Source: Leucobacter chromiireducens subsp. solipictus (GTDB lineage: Bacteria; Actinomycetota; Actinomycetes; Actinomycetales; Microbacteriaceae). Taken from it: DNA of 64,000 bases. The position numbers were made by a program, and so were the translations under genes. The DNA lies in the NCBI RefSeq assembly GCF_016758195.1, contig NZ_QYAC01000003.1, forward strand, positions 248,001 to 312,000, given 5' to 3'. Under the pieces are notes generated by a model. It did no database searches and had not been told where the DNA came from. It saw nothing but the letters and a program-made list of their open reading frames with translations. Below, piece by piece: positions 45,967 to 54,314 of this stretch (the first letter of the stretch is position 1; every line of letters starts with the position of its first letter).

Positions 45967-47073
45967 ATGAGTACCCCTCTTTCGCAGCCTGATCAGCGCA
46001 CCATCGGTGCCCCCGTGGTGAGTCTCGCGATGCCGCGCATGCGGCGTGAATCGGGGCGGTTGAAAGACCTCCCCGTGGACGGACCGAAAAAGGTGCTGCT
46101 CGCGGCGCCGCGTGGCTACTGCGCGGGCGTCGATCGCGCGGTCGTCGCGGTGGAGAAAGCCCTGACGCGGTACGGTGCCCCGGTGTACGTGCGCAAGCAG
46201 ATCGTGCACAACGTCCACGTGGTGAACACGCTCGAGAAGATGGGCGCCATCTTCGTGGAAGAGGTCGAAGAGGTACCGGAGGGCGCGAACGTGGTGTTCT
46301 CCGCGCACGGCGTTTCCCCGGCGGTGGTGCAGGCGGCCGATGACCGCGGTCTGCACGCGATCGACGCGACGTGCCCGCTCGTGACGAAGGTGCACCGCGA
46401 GGCGGTCCGGTTCGCGAAGCAGGATCTTGAGATTCTCCTCATCGGACACGACGGCCACGAAGAGGTCGAGGGAACTGCCGGCCAGGCCCCCGACCGCATC
46501 ACGATCGTGAACTCACCCGAAGAGGTGGACTCGATCGAGGTAAAGAATCCCGACAAGCTGGTCTGGCTGTCGCAGACCACGCTCTCGGTCGACGAGACGA
46601 TGGAGACCGTGCGCCGCCTGCGCGAGCGGTTCCCGAACCTGCAGGATCCGCCCAGCGACGACATCTGCTACGCGACGCAGAACCGCCAGGTGGCGATCAA
46701 GAAGATCGCGCCGCAAGCGGACGTGGTGATCGTGGTGGGCTCCTCGAACTCCTCGAACTCCGTGCGGTTGAAGGAGGTCGCGCTCGAGTACGGCGCGCGT
46801 GCCGCATACCGCGTGGACTTCGCGAGCGAGGTGCAGCAGTCCTGGCTCGACGGTGCACGCACGATCGGTGTCTCGAGCGGTGCCTCGGTGCCCGAGGTGC
46901 TCGTCCAGGAACTGCTCGACGATCTTGCGGACGCCGGCTACTCCGATGTCGAGGCAACCGTCACCGCGGAGGAGGATCTGGTGTTCTCGCTCCCGAAGGA
47001 GCTGCGTCAGGACGCGAACGGCAAGCGGGACACCCGCGCGCTGGGCGGTCGCGTGCGCGCCGCCGCGAAGTAG
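45967..47073 (+). CDS. ispH: 4-hydroxy-3-methylbut-2-enyl diphosphate reductase
   Basis: 368 aa. Last step of the MEP isoprenoid pathway; a [4Fe-4S] enzyme. The three cluster cysteines are C52 ([13 protein letters not shown]), C136 (DATCPLV) and C234 ([10 protein letters not shown]). The AHGVSP histidine and [10 protein letters not shown] segment are also present. The first 40 residues are an extra N-terminal stretch common in actinobacteria. Leaderless ATG at 45967, divergent from xseA. Confidence 0.97.
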   Translation: MSTPLSQPDQRTIGAPVVSLAMPRMRRESGRLKDLPVDGPKKVLLAAPRGYCAGVDRAVVAVEKALTRYGAPVYVRKQIVHNVHVVNTLEKMGAIFVEEVEEVPEGANVVFSAHGVSPAVVQAADDRGLHAIDATCPLVTKVHREAVRFAKQDLEILLIGHDGHEEVEGTAGQAPDRITIVNSPEEVDSIEVKNPDKLVWLSQTTLSVDETMETVRRLRERFPNLQDPPSDDICYATQNRQVAIKKIAPQADVVIVVGSSNSSNSVRLKEVALEYGARAAYRVDFASEVQQSWLDGARTIGVSSGASVPEVLVQELLDDLADAGYSDVEATVTAEEDLVFSLPKELRQDANGKRDTRALGGRVRAAAK

Positions 47074-47142
47074 CGCGGAGCCCGGCTCCGCCCGGCCCCG
47101 TCACGGCCGCTGGGGCCCGGCACGGCCGCCCGGCCCCGGCCG

Positions 47143-48249
47143 TCAGTCTTCCGGCGCTGCGGGGAGCGTTACCGTGACGCTGAGCCCACCCTCTGGGGGC
47201 GAGGCGAACCGGAGCGTCCCGCCGTGGGTCTCGACGATCTGTTCGACGAGCGCGAGGCCGAGTCCCACCCCTTCGGTGGGGTGCTGCGCACGCCCGGCGC
47301 CCCGGAAGAGGGGCTCGGTGAGGCGTGCACGGGTGGCCTCGTCGATGACCGGGCCGCGGTTGGTGACGGTGAGGACGACCTCGCCCGGAGCGCCGTCGGA
47401 GCCGGGCGCGCGGTGCGCGGTGGCCACGCGGACCCCGCCCGAGCCGTGCTGGATCGCGTTGCTGACGAGGTTTTCGACGAGTTGACGCAGCAGCAGCGGG
47501 TCCGCGATGACGAGCGCGGGGTGCTCGGGCTGCTCGGGCTGGGCCGCAGGATCCGCCGCAGGATCCGCCACACCCCAGCGATCTGCGGTGTCACGCGCCA
47601 GCCGTGCCAGATCCACGACGTCGTCGGCGCTCGCGTCGCGTCCCCCGGCCGCGTGGAGGCGCAGGAGCGCCTCCATCAGCGTGATTGCCCGGGTGTTTTC
47701 CGTGGTGAGATCGTGGACGAGCCTGGCCGGGTCGGTGTCTTCGGGATGCTCCGCGGCTGACTCGAGGAGCACGGACATCGTGGAGAGCGGGGTGCGGAGC
47801 TCATGGGAGGCGTTCGCGGCGAAGCGGCGCTGGGCCGCGAGCGTGCTCTGGAGGCGTTCCACCATCGTGTCGAAGGCGCGGGCCACGTCGCCGAACTCGT
47901 CGCGCCGTTCGAGGCCGATGCGGTGATCGAGGTCGCCCGCCGTGATCCGACGCGCACCGGATTCGAGTGCGCGCAGTGGCCTCAGCACCCGGCCCGCGAG
48001 CACCCAGCCGCCCAGGAGGCCGATGAGCAGGAACCCGAGCATGATCCACAGCGAGAGCCCCACGAGGGTATCGAGGATCTGCCCGCGGCTCGTCGCGACG
48101 GGGATCCGCGAGGGATCGTCGGAGACGAGCGGGTAGCCGGGGAGGTAACGCACCACCACGTAGACCCCGGCGAGCACGGCACCGCCCGCAAGGAGGAGGA
48201 AGGCCGTGTAGCTGAGCGTCAGCGTGATGCGGGCACGTGAATTACGCAT
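47143..48249 (-). CDS. Sensor histidine kinase
   Basis: 368 aa. Two membrane helices (about residues 8-33 and 62-86) enclose a short outer loop of about 28 residues; HAMP (about 87-140); HisKA with phosphorylated H149 in NASHELRTPLS; then an HATPase domain with N-box NLVSNAIQH and G-box GVGLGLALVEQI. The small outer loop suggests sensing in or near the membrane, as in intramembrane-sensing kinases. The start overlaps the response regulator stop by 8 bp, so the pair is coupled. It lies beside a VanY-type gene. Confidence 0.94.
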   Translation of the reverse strand: MRNSRARITLTLSYTAFLLLAGGAVLAGVYVVVRYLPGYPLVSDDPSRIPVATSRGQILDTLVGLSLWIMLGFLLIGLLGGWVLAGRVLRPLRALESGARRITAGDLDHRIGLERRDEFGDVARAFDTMVERLQSTLAAQRRFAANASHELRTPLSTMSVLLESAAEHPEDTDPARLVHDLTTENTRAITLMEALLRLHAAGGRDASADDVVDLARLARDTADRWGVADPAADPAAQPEQPEHPALVIADPLLLRQLVENLVSNAIQHGSGGVRVATAHRAPGSDGAPGEVVLTVTNRGPVIDEATRARLTEPLFRGAGRAQHPTEGVGLGLALVEQIVETHGGTLRFASPPEGGLSVTVTLPAAPED

Positions 48250-48907
48250 CTGCGGCCATCCGATATCCCTCGCCCACCACGGTCTCGATCGGATCCGGGG
48301 CACCGAGCGCGCGGCGCAGCGTGGACACGGTGACGCGAGGGGCGGTGGTGAACGGATCGGCGTGCTCGTCCCACACTTTTTCGAGCAGCGTCTCCGCGCT
48401 GACGAGCCCGCCGTCGGCACGCATCAGGTGCTCCAGGACGCCAAATTGCTTGCGGGTGAGGGTGACGGGTGCCCCGGCGCGCTGCACCTCTCGTTTGAAC
48501 GGATCGAGCGTGATCGACCCCCAGCGCAGGGTCGTGGGGAGCGCGGTGGTCGGGCGGCGGCCCAGCGCGCGGAGACGCATCACCAGCTCGGCCAGCGCAA
48601 ACGGTTTCGTGAGGTAGTCGTCGACCCCCAGCTCGAAGCCGTCGACCTTGTCCTGGAGGGTGGCCGCCGCGGTGAGCATGAGGACCCGCACCTCGGGGTG
48701 ATCCTGGTGCGCGCGGCGGGCGACCTCGTCGCCGTGCACACCGGGGATGTCACGATCCAACACGAGCAGGTCCACGCCGTGCACCGCGAGCGATTCGAGT
48801 GCGGCGTCGCCGTCGGCGACGAGGTCGACTGCAAAGCCCTCCCGAGCCAGGTGGGTCCGCACGGCGGGGCCCAGGACGGGATGATCTTCTACCACGAGTA
48901 CGCGCAT
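48242..48907 (-). CDS. OmpR-family response regulator
   Basis: 221 aa. Receiver domain with acidic pair EDH at the N-terminus, phosphorylated D51 (LLVLDRDIPG), then a winged-helix DNA-binding domain (about 125-218). The start at 48907 is supported by TACACT 7 nt upstream. It is followed by its kinase and is divergent from the VanY-type lipoprotein, which is the most likely target. Confidence 0.94.
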   Translation of the reverse strand: MRVLVVEDHPVLGPAVRTHLAREGFAVDLVADGDAALESLAVHGVDLLVLDRDIPGVHGDEVARRAHQDHPEVRVLMLTAAATLQDKVDGFELGVDDYLTKPFALAELVMRLRALGRRPTTALPTTLRWGSITLDPFKREVQRAGAPVTLTRKQFGVLEHLMRADGGLVSAETLLEKVWDEHADPFTTAPRVTVSTLRRALGAPDPIETVVGEGYRMAADA

Positions 48908-48914
48908 GGTGCTC

Positions 48915-48920
48915 AGTGTA
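48915..48920 (-). promoter_or_regulatory. -10 box TACACT, leaderless start of the response regulator
   Basis: On the minus strand the hexamer is followed by 7 nt and the ATG at 48907. Confidence 0.55.
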
Positions 48921-48964
48921 GGCAGGGCGATGTTGCGTCGCTGTGAGAAACTCGGGAGGTGTTT

Positions 48965-48974
48965 TGCTCGAGCA
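48965..48974. promoter_or_regulatory. Palindrome TGCTCGAGCA between response regulator and VanY gene
   Basis: A perfect 10-bp palindrome 38 bp before the VanY-type ATG. It might be an operator; OmpR-type proteins more often bind direct repeats, so this is only a candidate. Confidence 0.25.
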
Positions 48975-49011
48975 CACACTGATGCAACACCCGGCCCGCT
49001 TCACTGGAGCT

Positions 49012-49677
49012 ATGGTTACGAAGTTTCGTTCGCTGTCACCCGCCGTCTTCGCCGCACTTTCGGCGACGCTGCTCACCCTGGTCGTGCTCGCTCTCCTCCT
49101 CGTTCTGGGCGGGTGCGCGCCCGGGGCACGCGAGGCCGGATCGGATGCGGGATCATTCGGGGTCGTGGAAGCGCCGCCTGAACTGCCCGGCGGCGACGGC
49201 ACGGTGTTCGCCGACACGTCGCCCGCCGCGGATCTGGGCGACGGGTCGATCCACGATCCGAACGGGATCTCCGTGCACGCAGAGCACGCGGCGATGGCGG
49301 GGCTGGAGCCCGCGCTGCACGACGCGGTGCTCGCTGCGGCCGATCGTGCCGCAGCCGAAGGCATCGAACTGCGGGTCACATCCGGGTGGCGGAGCGCCGA
49401 ACTGCAGCAGCAGCTCCTCGACGACGCGGTGCTGAACTACGGGAGCGAAGCGGAAGCCCGGAAATGGGTGGATACGCCGCAGCGCTCGAGTCACGTCACC
49501 GGGCAGGCCGTGGACATCGGCGGGCTCGAAGAGTCGCTCTGGATGGGACAGTACGGTGCCGAGTTTGGGCTGTGCCAGACCTTCGACAACGAACGCTGGC
49601 ACTTCGAGCTCTCGGAGATCGAGGCCGACGGCACCTGCCCTGCGCCGCCCTACATGAGTGCAGCGGAGCGGCCCTAA
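49012..49677 (+). CDS. VanY-type D-alanyl-D-alanine carboxypeptidase lipoprotein
   Basis: 221 aa. Lipoprotein signal with lipobox LGGC (C35), then a peptidase M15B domain: SSHVTGQAVDI holds two zinc ligands and ERWHFELSE the third with the catalytic glutamate. It trims the last D-Ala from peptidoglycan stem peptides outside the membrane. The ATG at 49012 has GGAG 3 nt upstream, which is short; earlier in-frame starts at 48943 or 48982 would give an odd N-terminus before the signal. It sits divergent from a two-component system. No vanHAX genes are present. Confidence 0.9.
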   Translation: MVTKFRSLSPAVFAALSATLLTLVVLALLLVLGGCAPGAREAGSDAGSFGVVEAPPELPGGDGTVFADTSPAADLGDGSIHDPNGISVHAEHAAMAGLEPALHDAVLAAADRAAAEGIELRVTSGWRSAELQQQLLDDAVLNYGSEAEARKWVDTPQRSSHVTGQAVDIGGLEESLWMGQYGAEFGLCQTFDNERWHFELSEIEADGTCPAPPYMSAAERP

Positions 49678-49722
49678 GGCCGCCCCGCTGCGGGGTGTGT
49701 GAGCCCGAGCCCGGGCACCGCA

Positions 49723-50568
49723 CTACGGCGTCTGCATCTCCGTGAGCGCGTTGAGCATCTTGTCGAGCGACCCGGTGGGGTCGTTCTGCAACTGCTCCAT
49801 GATCTCCGGGGCTCCCGAGAGCGCGATCATGGGGATCACGATCATGAGCACGAAGGCGATCGCCCCCGCGGCGAGCGGCACCCAGAAGGTGAGCTTGTGC
49901 CGGCGCATCCGCTGAATCGAGAAGATCAGGGTGAGCGCGAACAAGAGCAGCACGAGCAACCCGCTCACGATCCCGAGCGGGCCGACCCAGCCGGCGACCG
50001 TGGCGTCATCAAGACCGATCATCGAGGCGGTGAGGCGGATCTGGGACTCCAGGCCGAAGAACGAGGCCGCGACGTTCAGGGCCCCGAAGGCACCGAACGC
50101 GAGCAACACGATGGTCACGACGCGGTCGCCGAGGCGGGGCGTCGGGGTACCGGGCATCCGATAAGCGGGCGGCAGCTGGCCGTTCTGCTGTTGCGGTGCC
50201 TGCGGCTGCTGCGAGGCCTGCGGCTGCTGCGGTGCTGCGGCACGGTAGGGCTCGCCGGCACCCTGCTGGGTGTCCGCCGCCGGACGGGGACGCGACACCG
50301 GGGCGCCGTCGCGCGCGGGTGCCCCGAGGTTGTGCGGCACGCCTGCCGGGGCGGCGGGCACGCCGCCGCGCGATCCGGCATCGGCGGTGTCCGCCGCCGT
50401 GCCCTCGGGCTTCCACTCCCAGCCCTCGGGCGCGTACTCGCCGTACGCGGGCTGGGCGGGGCGAGCCGGTGCGGGCTGTGCGGGCTGTGCGGGTTGTGCG
50501 GGCTGCTGCGCGCTTGTCGGCTCGGTGGGGCCGGTGGCGCCAGCGGGACCGGTGGGTTCGGAAGACAC
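49723..50568 (-). CDS. DUF6264 membrane protein with Pro/Gln-rich cytosolic N-terminus
   Basis: 281 aa. Residues 1-140 are low complexity (PAQPAQPAP and QQPQAPQQ runs, encoded by short tandem repeats). Three to four membrane helices follow (about 150-265), then a short helical tail. The family is found in Microbacteriaceae and its role is unknown. The GTG start overlaps the last base of the fbaA stop (TAGTG), so it depends on fbaA translation. Confidence 0.8.
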   Translation of the reverse strand: MSSEPTGPAGATGPTEPTSAQQPAQPAQPAQPAPARPAQPAYGEYAPEGWEWKPEGTAADTADAGSRGGVPAAPAGVPHNLGAPARDGAPVSRPRPAADTQQGAGEPYRAAAPQQPQASQQPQAPQQQNGQLPPAYRMPGTPTPRLGDRVVTIVLLAFGAFGALNVAASFFGLESQIRLTASMIGLDDATVAGWVGPLGIVSGLLVLLLFALTLIFSIQRMRRHKLTFWVPLAAGAIAFVLMIVIPMIALSGAPEIMEQLQNDPTGSLDKMLNALTEMQTP

Positions 50569-51596
50569 TAGGCGCTCACGGACTTTCCGGCGGATCCGAG
50601 CTGCTCGGCGGCCAGCGCGATGCGCGCCGCCATGCCGCTCTCGGCAGCCTTGCCGTAGGCGCGGGGGTCGTACAGCTTCTTGTTGCCGACCTCGCCGTCG
50701 ATCTTGAGGACGCCGTCGTAGTTCTTCATGATGTGATCCACCACCGGACGGGTGAATGCGTACTGCGTGTCGGTGTCAATGTTCATCTTGATGACGCCGT
50801 TGCGCACCGCCTCGGCGATCTCTTCCGCCGAGGATCCCGAGCCGCCGTGGAAGACGAGATCGAGCGGCTTTTCGCCGGTGCCGTACTTCGCCTGCAGCCC
50901 GGCCTGGATCTCGGCGAGGAGTTCGGGGCGCAGCTTCACGCCGCCCGGCTTGTAGACCCCGTGCACGTTCCCGAAGGTGAGCGCGGTGAGGTACCGGCCC
51001 TGTTCGCCCAGTCCGAGCGCCTCGACGGTCGCCACGGCGTCCTCAAGGGTCGTGTAGAGCTGGTCGTTGATCTCGTGCGTGATGCCGTCTTCTTCGCCGC
51101 CGACGACGCCGATCTCGACCTCGAGGATCATCTGTGCGGCGGCCATCCGGGGGAGGAGCTCGCGGGCGATGTCGAGGTTCTCCGCGAGGGGCACGGCCGA
51201 ACCGTCCCACATGTGCGACTGGAAGTAGGGGAGCCCGCCCTGCGCGACGCGCTCCTCGCTCGCGGCGAGGAGGGGGAGCACGAAGTTGTCGAGGTGCTGC
51301 TTGGGGCAGTGATCCGTGTGCAGCGCGACCGTGACGTCGTAGGCCTTCGCGACCTCTTCCGCGTACTTGGCAAAGGCGATGGCCCCGCCCACGCGGTTCT
51401 TCACGGTGTGGCCCGCGAAGTAGTCGGCCCCGCCGAAGCTGACCTGGATGATCCCGTCGGAGCCGGCCTCGGCGAAGCCCTGCAGGGCGGCGTTCAGCGT
51501 CTGCGAGCTCGACACGTTGACGGCGGGGAATGCGAAGCTTCCCGACTTGGCAGCGTCAAGCATGGCGGCGTACTGTTCCGGGCTGGCGACGGGCAT
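50568..51596 (-). CDS. fbaA: Fructose-bisphosphate aldolase, class II
   Basis: 342 aa. A zinc enzyme that splits fructose-1,6-bisphosphate in glycolysis and makes it in gluconeogenesis. Key parts: ALHTDHCPK (Asp and zinc His), LEVEIGVVGGEEDG, FGNVHGVYKPG (zinc His), LVFHGGSGSS and KMNIDTDTQYAF. GAGGAGC lies before the ATG. It is divergent from glpX, which encodes the opposing phosphatase of the same sugar. Confidence 0.97.
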   Translation of the reverse strand: MPVASPEQYAAMLDAAKSGSFAFPAVNVSSSQTLNAALQGFAEAGSDGIIQVSFGGADYFAGHTVKNRVGGAIAFAKYAEEVAKAYDVTVALHTDHCPKQHLDNFVLPLLAASEERVAQGGLPYFQSHMWDGSAVPLAENLDIARELLPRMAAAQMILEVEIGVVGGEEDGITHEINDQLYTTLEDAVATVEALGLGEQGRYLTALTFGNVHGVYKPGGVKLRPELLAEIQAGLQAKYGTGEKPLDLVFHGGSGSSAEEIAEAVRNGVIKMNIDTDTQYAFTRPVVDHIMKNYDGVLKIDGEVGNKKLYDPRAYGKAAESGMAARIALAAEQLGSAGKSVSA

Positions 51597-51665
51597 GTGT
51601 GCTCCTCGAGTGTGGGTCGCGGGGCCGCGGCGCCAGTGCGCGGCGTGCGGCCGGGTCTTGCGCCC

Positions 51666-51671
51666 AGTCTA
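51666..51671 (-). promoter_or_regulatory. -10 box TAGACT upstream of fbaA
   Basis: On the minus strand TAGACT lies 69 bp before the ATG. Unlike most genes here, fbaA therefore has a leader with a real ribosome binding site. Confidence 0.45.
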
Positions 51672-51771
51672 CGGGGTGGGCGCGGGGAATCCCCGGGGAC
51701 GCGGGGTCCTTGCGCGCCCCGCGTCTCAGCAACCCACCCCGGGGCTCGGCGGAGCGCGCGGATGGAAGCGG

Positions 51772-51777
51772 TAGACT
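51772..51777 (+). promoter_or_regulatory. -10 box TAGACT, leaderless start of glpX
   Basis: TAGACT, then 7 nt, then the ATG at 51785. Confidence 0.6.
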
Positions 51778-51784
51778 GCTGCTC

Positions 51785-52768
51785 ATGACTGAACCCGTTT
51801 CGCTTGGCGACTGGCAGCCCGACCGTAACCTCGCGATGGAACTCGTCCGCGCGACCGAAGCCGCAGCAATGCGCGCAACCCCGTGGATTGGCCGCGGCGA
51901 CAAGAACGCAGCCGACGGTGCCGCGGTCGACGCCATGCGCCGGTTCCTCTCGACCGTGAACATGAAGGGCACGGTCGTGATCGGTGAGGGCGAGAAGGAC
52001 GACGCCCCCTGGCTGTACAACGGCGAGGTCGTCGGCAACGGCGAGGGCGCGGAGTGCGACGTCGCGGTGGATCCGATCGACGGCACCCGGCTCACCGCTG
52101 AAGGGCGCCCGGGTGCGCTCTCGGTGATCGCGGTCGCGGATCGCGGCAGCATGTACGACCCCTCGGCCGTGTTTTACATGGACAAGCTCGTCTGCGGCCC
52201 GGAGGGCGTCGGCGTGGTCGACATCAACCGCCCGATCGGCGAGAACATCCGCGCGCTGGCGCGTGCGAAGAAGGTCGACGTGTCCGACATCCGCGTCGCG
52301 GTGCTGGATCGCCCCCGTCACGAGCAGCTCATCACGGAGATCCGCGAGGCCGGCGCCGGCACCCGCCTCCTCATGGACGGCGATGTGGCGGGCGGCGTGA
52401 ACGCGGCGCGCTGGGATTCCCGGATCGACATGTGTGTCGGCATCGGCGGCACCCCCGAGGGCATCATCACCGCGTGCGCCGTGAAGGCGCTCGGCGGCGT
52501 GATCCAGGGCCGCCTGTGGCCGAAGGACGCCGAGGAGCGCGAGCGCGCCCTCGCCGCGGGTCACGATCTCGATCGCGTGCTCGAGGCGAACGACCTGGTG
52601 TCGAGCGACAACTGCTACTTCGTAGCGACCGGCATCACCGACGCTGAGTTCATCGATGGCGTGGAGCGCCGCGGCCCGTTCGTGCGCGCCGAGAGCATCG
52701 TGATGCGCTCGCACTCGGGCACGATCCGCCACATCGTGAGCGACATGGATCCGAGCCGCTGGGACTAA
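51785..52768 (+). CDS. glpX: Fructose-1,6-bisphosphatase, class II
   Basis: 327 aa. Gluconeogenic phosphatase of the GlpX family: IGRGDKNAADGAAVDAMR, VIGEGEKDDAP, VAVDPIDGTRL (metal site) and GIGGTPEGIITACAVKALGG are all present. It is the usual FBPase in actinobacteria. Leaderless start; a very strong terminator follows 20 bp after the stop. Confidence 0.97.
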   Translation: MTEPVSLGDWQPDRNLAMELVRATEAAAMRATPWIGRGDKNAADGAAVDAMRRFLSTVNMKGTVVIGEGEKDDAPWLYNGEVVGNGEGAECDVAVDPIDGTRLTAEGRPGALSVIAVADRGSMYDPSAVFYMDKLVCGPEGVGVVDINRPIGENIRALARAKKVDVSDIRVAVLDRPRHEQLITEIREAGAGTRLLMDGDVAGGVNAARWDSRIDMCVGIGGTPEGIITACAVKALGGVIQGRLWPKDAEERERALAAGHDLDRVLEANDLVSSDNCYFVATGITDAEFIDGVERRGPFVRAESIVMRSHSGTIRHIVSDMDPSRWD

Positions 52769-52788
52769 TCTCCCCGCACGCCCCACTA

Positions 52789-52828
52789 CGCAGAACGTCC
52801 CGAGCGATTTCGCTCGGGACGTTCTGCG
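52789..52828 (+). terminator. Bidirectional terminator between glpX and rmuC
   Basis: A perfect 18-bp stem (52789-52806 with 52811-52828) with an ATTT loop, followed by TTTCC, lies between two convergent genes. Confidence 0.92.
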
Positions 52829-52843
52829 TTTCCGTGGCTTCGC

Positions 52844-54256
52844 TTAGGACCAGAGGTGGTCGGGATCGCCGGTGCCTGCGGTGTTTCCGGGACCTCCCGT
52901 GTCTGCGGCAGCTTCGGCAGCTTCGGTTTCCTCGGCAGCTTCGGCTCCTTCGGCCTCGGGCCGGAGCTCGGGGGCAACGAGCGGGCGCACCGCGTCCTCC
53001 AACTGCGCGGGCGCGGGGGCGATCTGTTCGCCGTTGAGTGCGCTGATCTTGCGCGCGGTCGGGAGGACCTGACGTTCCAGCGAACCAATGTAGGCGTTGT
53101 AGTCCTGCACCCCGCGGGAGAGCGTGCGGCCCAGTTTGTCGAGGTGGGTCGCGTTGCGGCCCAGGCGCGTGTGGAGTTCCCGGCTCAGGTCGAAGAGTGC
53201 CCGCGCTTCCGAGGTGAGCGACTCCTGCCGCCAGCTGTGCGCGACCGACTTGAGGATCGCCCAGAGGCTCACCGGGGAGGCGAGCGCGACGCGGCGTTCG
53301 AAGGCGAACTCCATGAGCAGCGGATCGGTGTCGAGCGCGCTTGAGAGCAGGGACTCGCTCGGCAGGAACGCGATCACGAACTCCGGTGAATCGGGGAGCG
53401 CCGCGGCGTAGTCGCGTTTGCTCAGGGCGAGGATGTGCTCCCGGAGCGCCTTGGCGTGCTGCGCGAGCAGCGCGGTGCGACGGGCATCCCGGACGTCGTC
53501 GTGCGGGGCACCGGGCTCGGGTGCGGTGAGGTGCTGAGCATCGAGCTGCTGCACCTCCAGGTACGCGGCGAACGGTACCTTCGCGTCGATGGCGATGGCC
53601 TTGCCGCCGGGGAGGTGTACCACCATGTCGGGGCGGAGCACACCTCGTTCGGTGGTGAGCTGCTGCTGAACCTCAAAATCGACGTGCTCAAGCATGCCGG
53701 CGGCCTCGATGATGCGCCGCAGCTGCGTTTCGCCCCAGAGCCCCCGGGTGTTGTTCGAGCGGAGTGCGGCGGCGAGGCTCTCAGCGGTGCCGCGGAGTTT
53801 GTCCTCGGCGAGGGCGGCTTGGCGCAGCTGTTGGGTGATCTCGCCGTGCTGCGTGGCGCGCTGCTGTTCCATCGTGGTGACGGTCTGCTCGAGCTTGCCC
53901 AGGCTCTCACGGAGCGGGGCCAGTTGCTGCAGCACGCGCTGCTCCTCGCGCTCGAGCTCGGCGCGTTCTCGTGCGTGGTGATGCGCATCCCGGAGCCGTT
54001 CTTCGAGTCCGTGCACTCGGGTTTCTGCCGCGGCGAGCTCTTCGCGGAGGAGCCGAGCCCCCGCTTCGGCGTCGAGCCGGGCGTGCTGGGCCGCGAGCGC
54101 CACGTCGCGTTCCGCGGCGGCCGTGTGTTCGGCGAGTGCGGCGCTCAGGCTGCGCGCGGCGCTTCGGCCGCGGACGGTCATGCCGATGGCGGCACCGGCG
54201 CCGCCGGCAAGCAGGGCCACCAGAACGAACAGCAGCGCGAGAGTGATCGGGGTCAT
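52844..54256 (-). CDS. rmuC: DNA recombination protein RmuC
   Basis: 470 aa. An N-terminal membrane helix (about residues 4-30), a long coiled coil (about 35-155) and the RmuC nuclease-like domain (about 165-400: SNNTRGLWGETQLRRIIEAA, PDMVVHLPGGKAIAIDAKVP). RmuC limits DNA inversion and is thought to act as a nuclease at the membrane. The last 55 residues are an Ala/Glu-rich low-complexity tail encoded by GCAGCTTCGG-like repeats. The start at 54256 fits the membrane helix; the frame is open further upstream without a gene-like start. Confidence 0.9.
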   Translation of the reverse strand: MTPITLALLFVLVALLAGGAGAAIGMTVRGRSAARSLSAALAEHTAAAERDVALAAQHARLDAEAGARLLREELAAAETRVHGLEERLRDAHHHARERAELEREEQRVLQQLAPLRESLGKLEQTVTTMEQQRATQHGEITQQLRQAALAEDKLRGTAESLAAALRSNNTRGLWGETQLRRIIEAAGMLEHVDFEVQQQLTTERGVLRPDMVVHLPGGKAIAIDAKVPFAAYLEVQQLDAQHLTAPEPGAPHDDVRDARRTALLAQHAKALREHILALSKRDYAAALPDSPEFVIAFLPSESLLSSALDTDPLLMEFAFERRVALASPVSLWAILKSVAHSWRQESLTSEARALFDLSRELHTRLGRNATHLDKLGRTLSRGVQDYNAYIGSLERQVLPTARKISALNGEQIAPAPAQLEDAVRPLVAPELRPEAEGAEAAEETEAAEAAADTGGPGNTAGTGDPDHLWS

Positions 54257-54314
54257 GCTTCCCAGGATGGCAGGGACCACTGACAATGATGCTTGGCGAG
54301 GTGCGCGAACCGGG

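Noticed and set aside
48242..49677. Vancomycin resistance cluster
   Set aside because: Only a VanY-type carboxypeptidase and a two-component pair are present. No vanH, vanA-type ligase or vanX is in the window.
50440..50510. GCGGGCTGTGC-like tandem repeats
   Set aside because: They encode the PAQ repeat of the DUF6264 protein N-terminus, so they are coding low complexity.
54256..54280. Leaderless promoter for rmuC (CATCCT 7 nt before the ATG)
   Set aside because: The spacing fits, but the first base of the hexamer is C and the -35 region is not convincing, so it was not counted with the seventeen clear cases.
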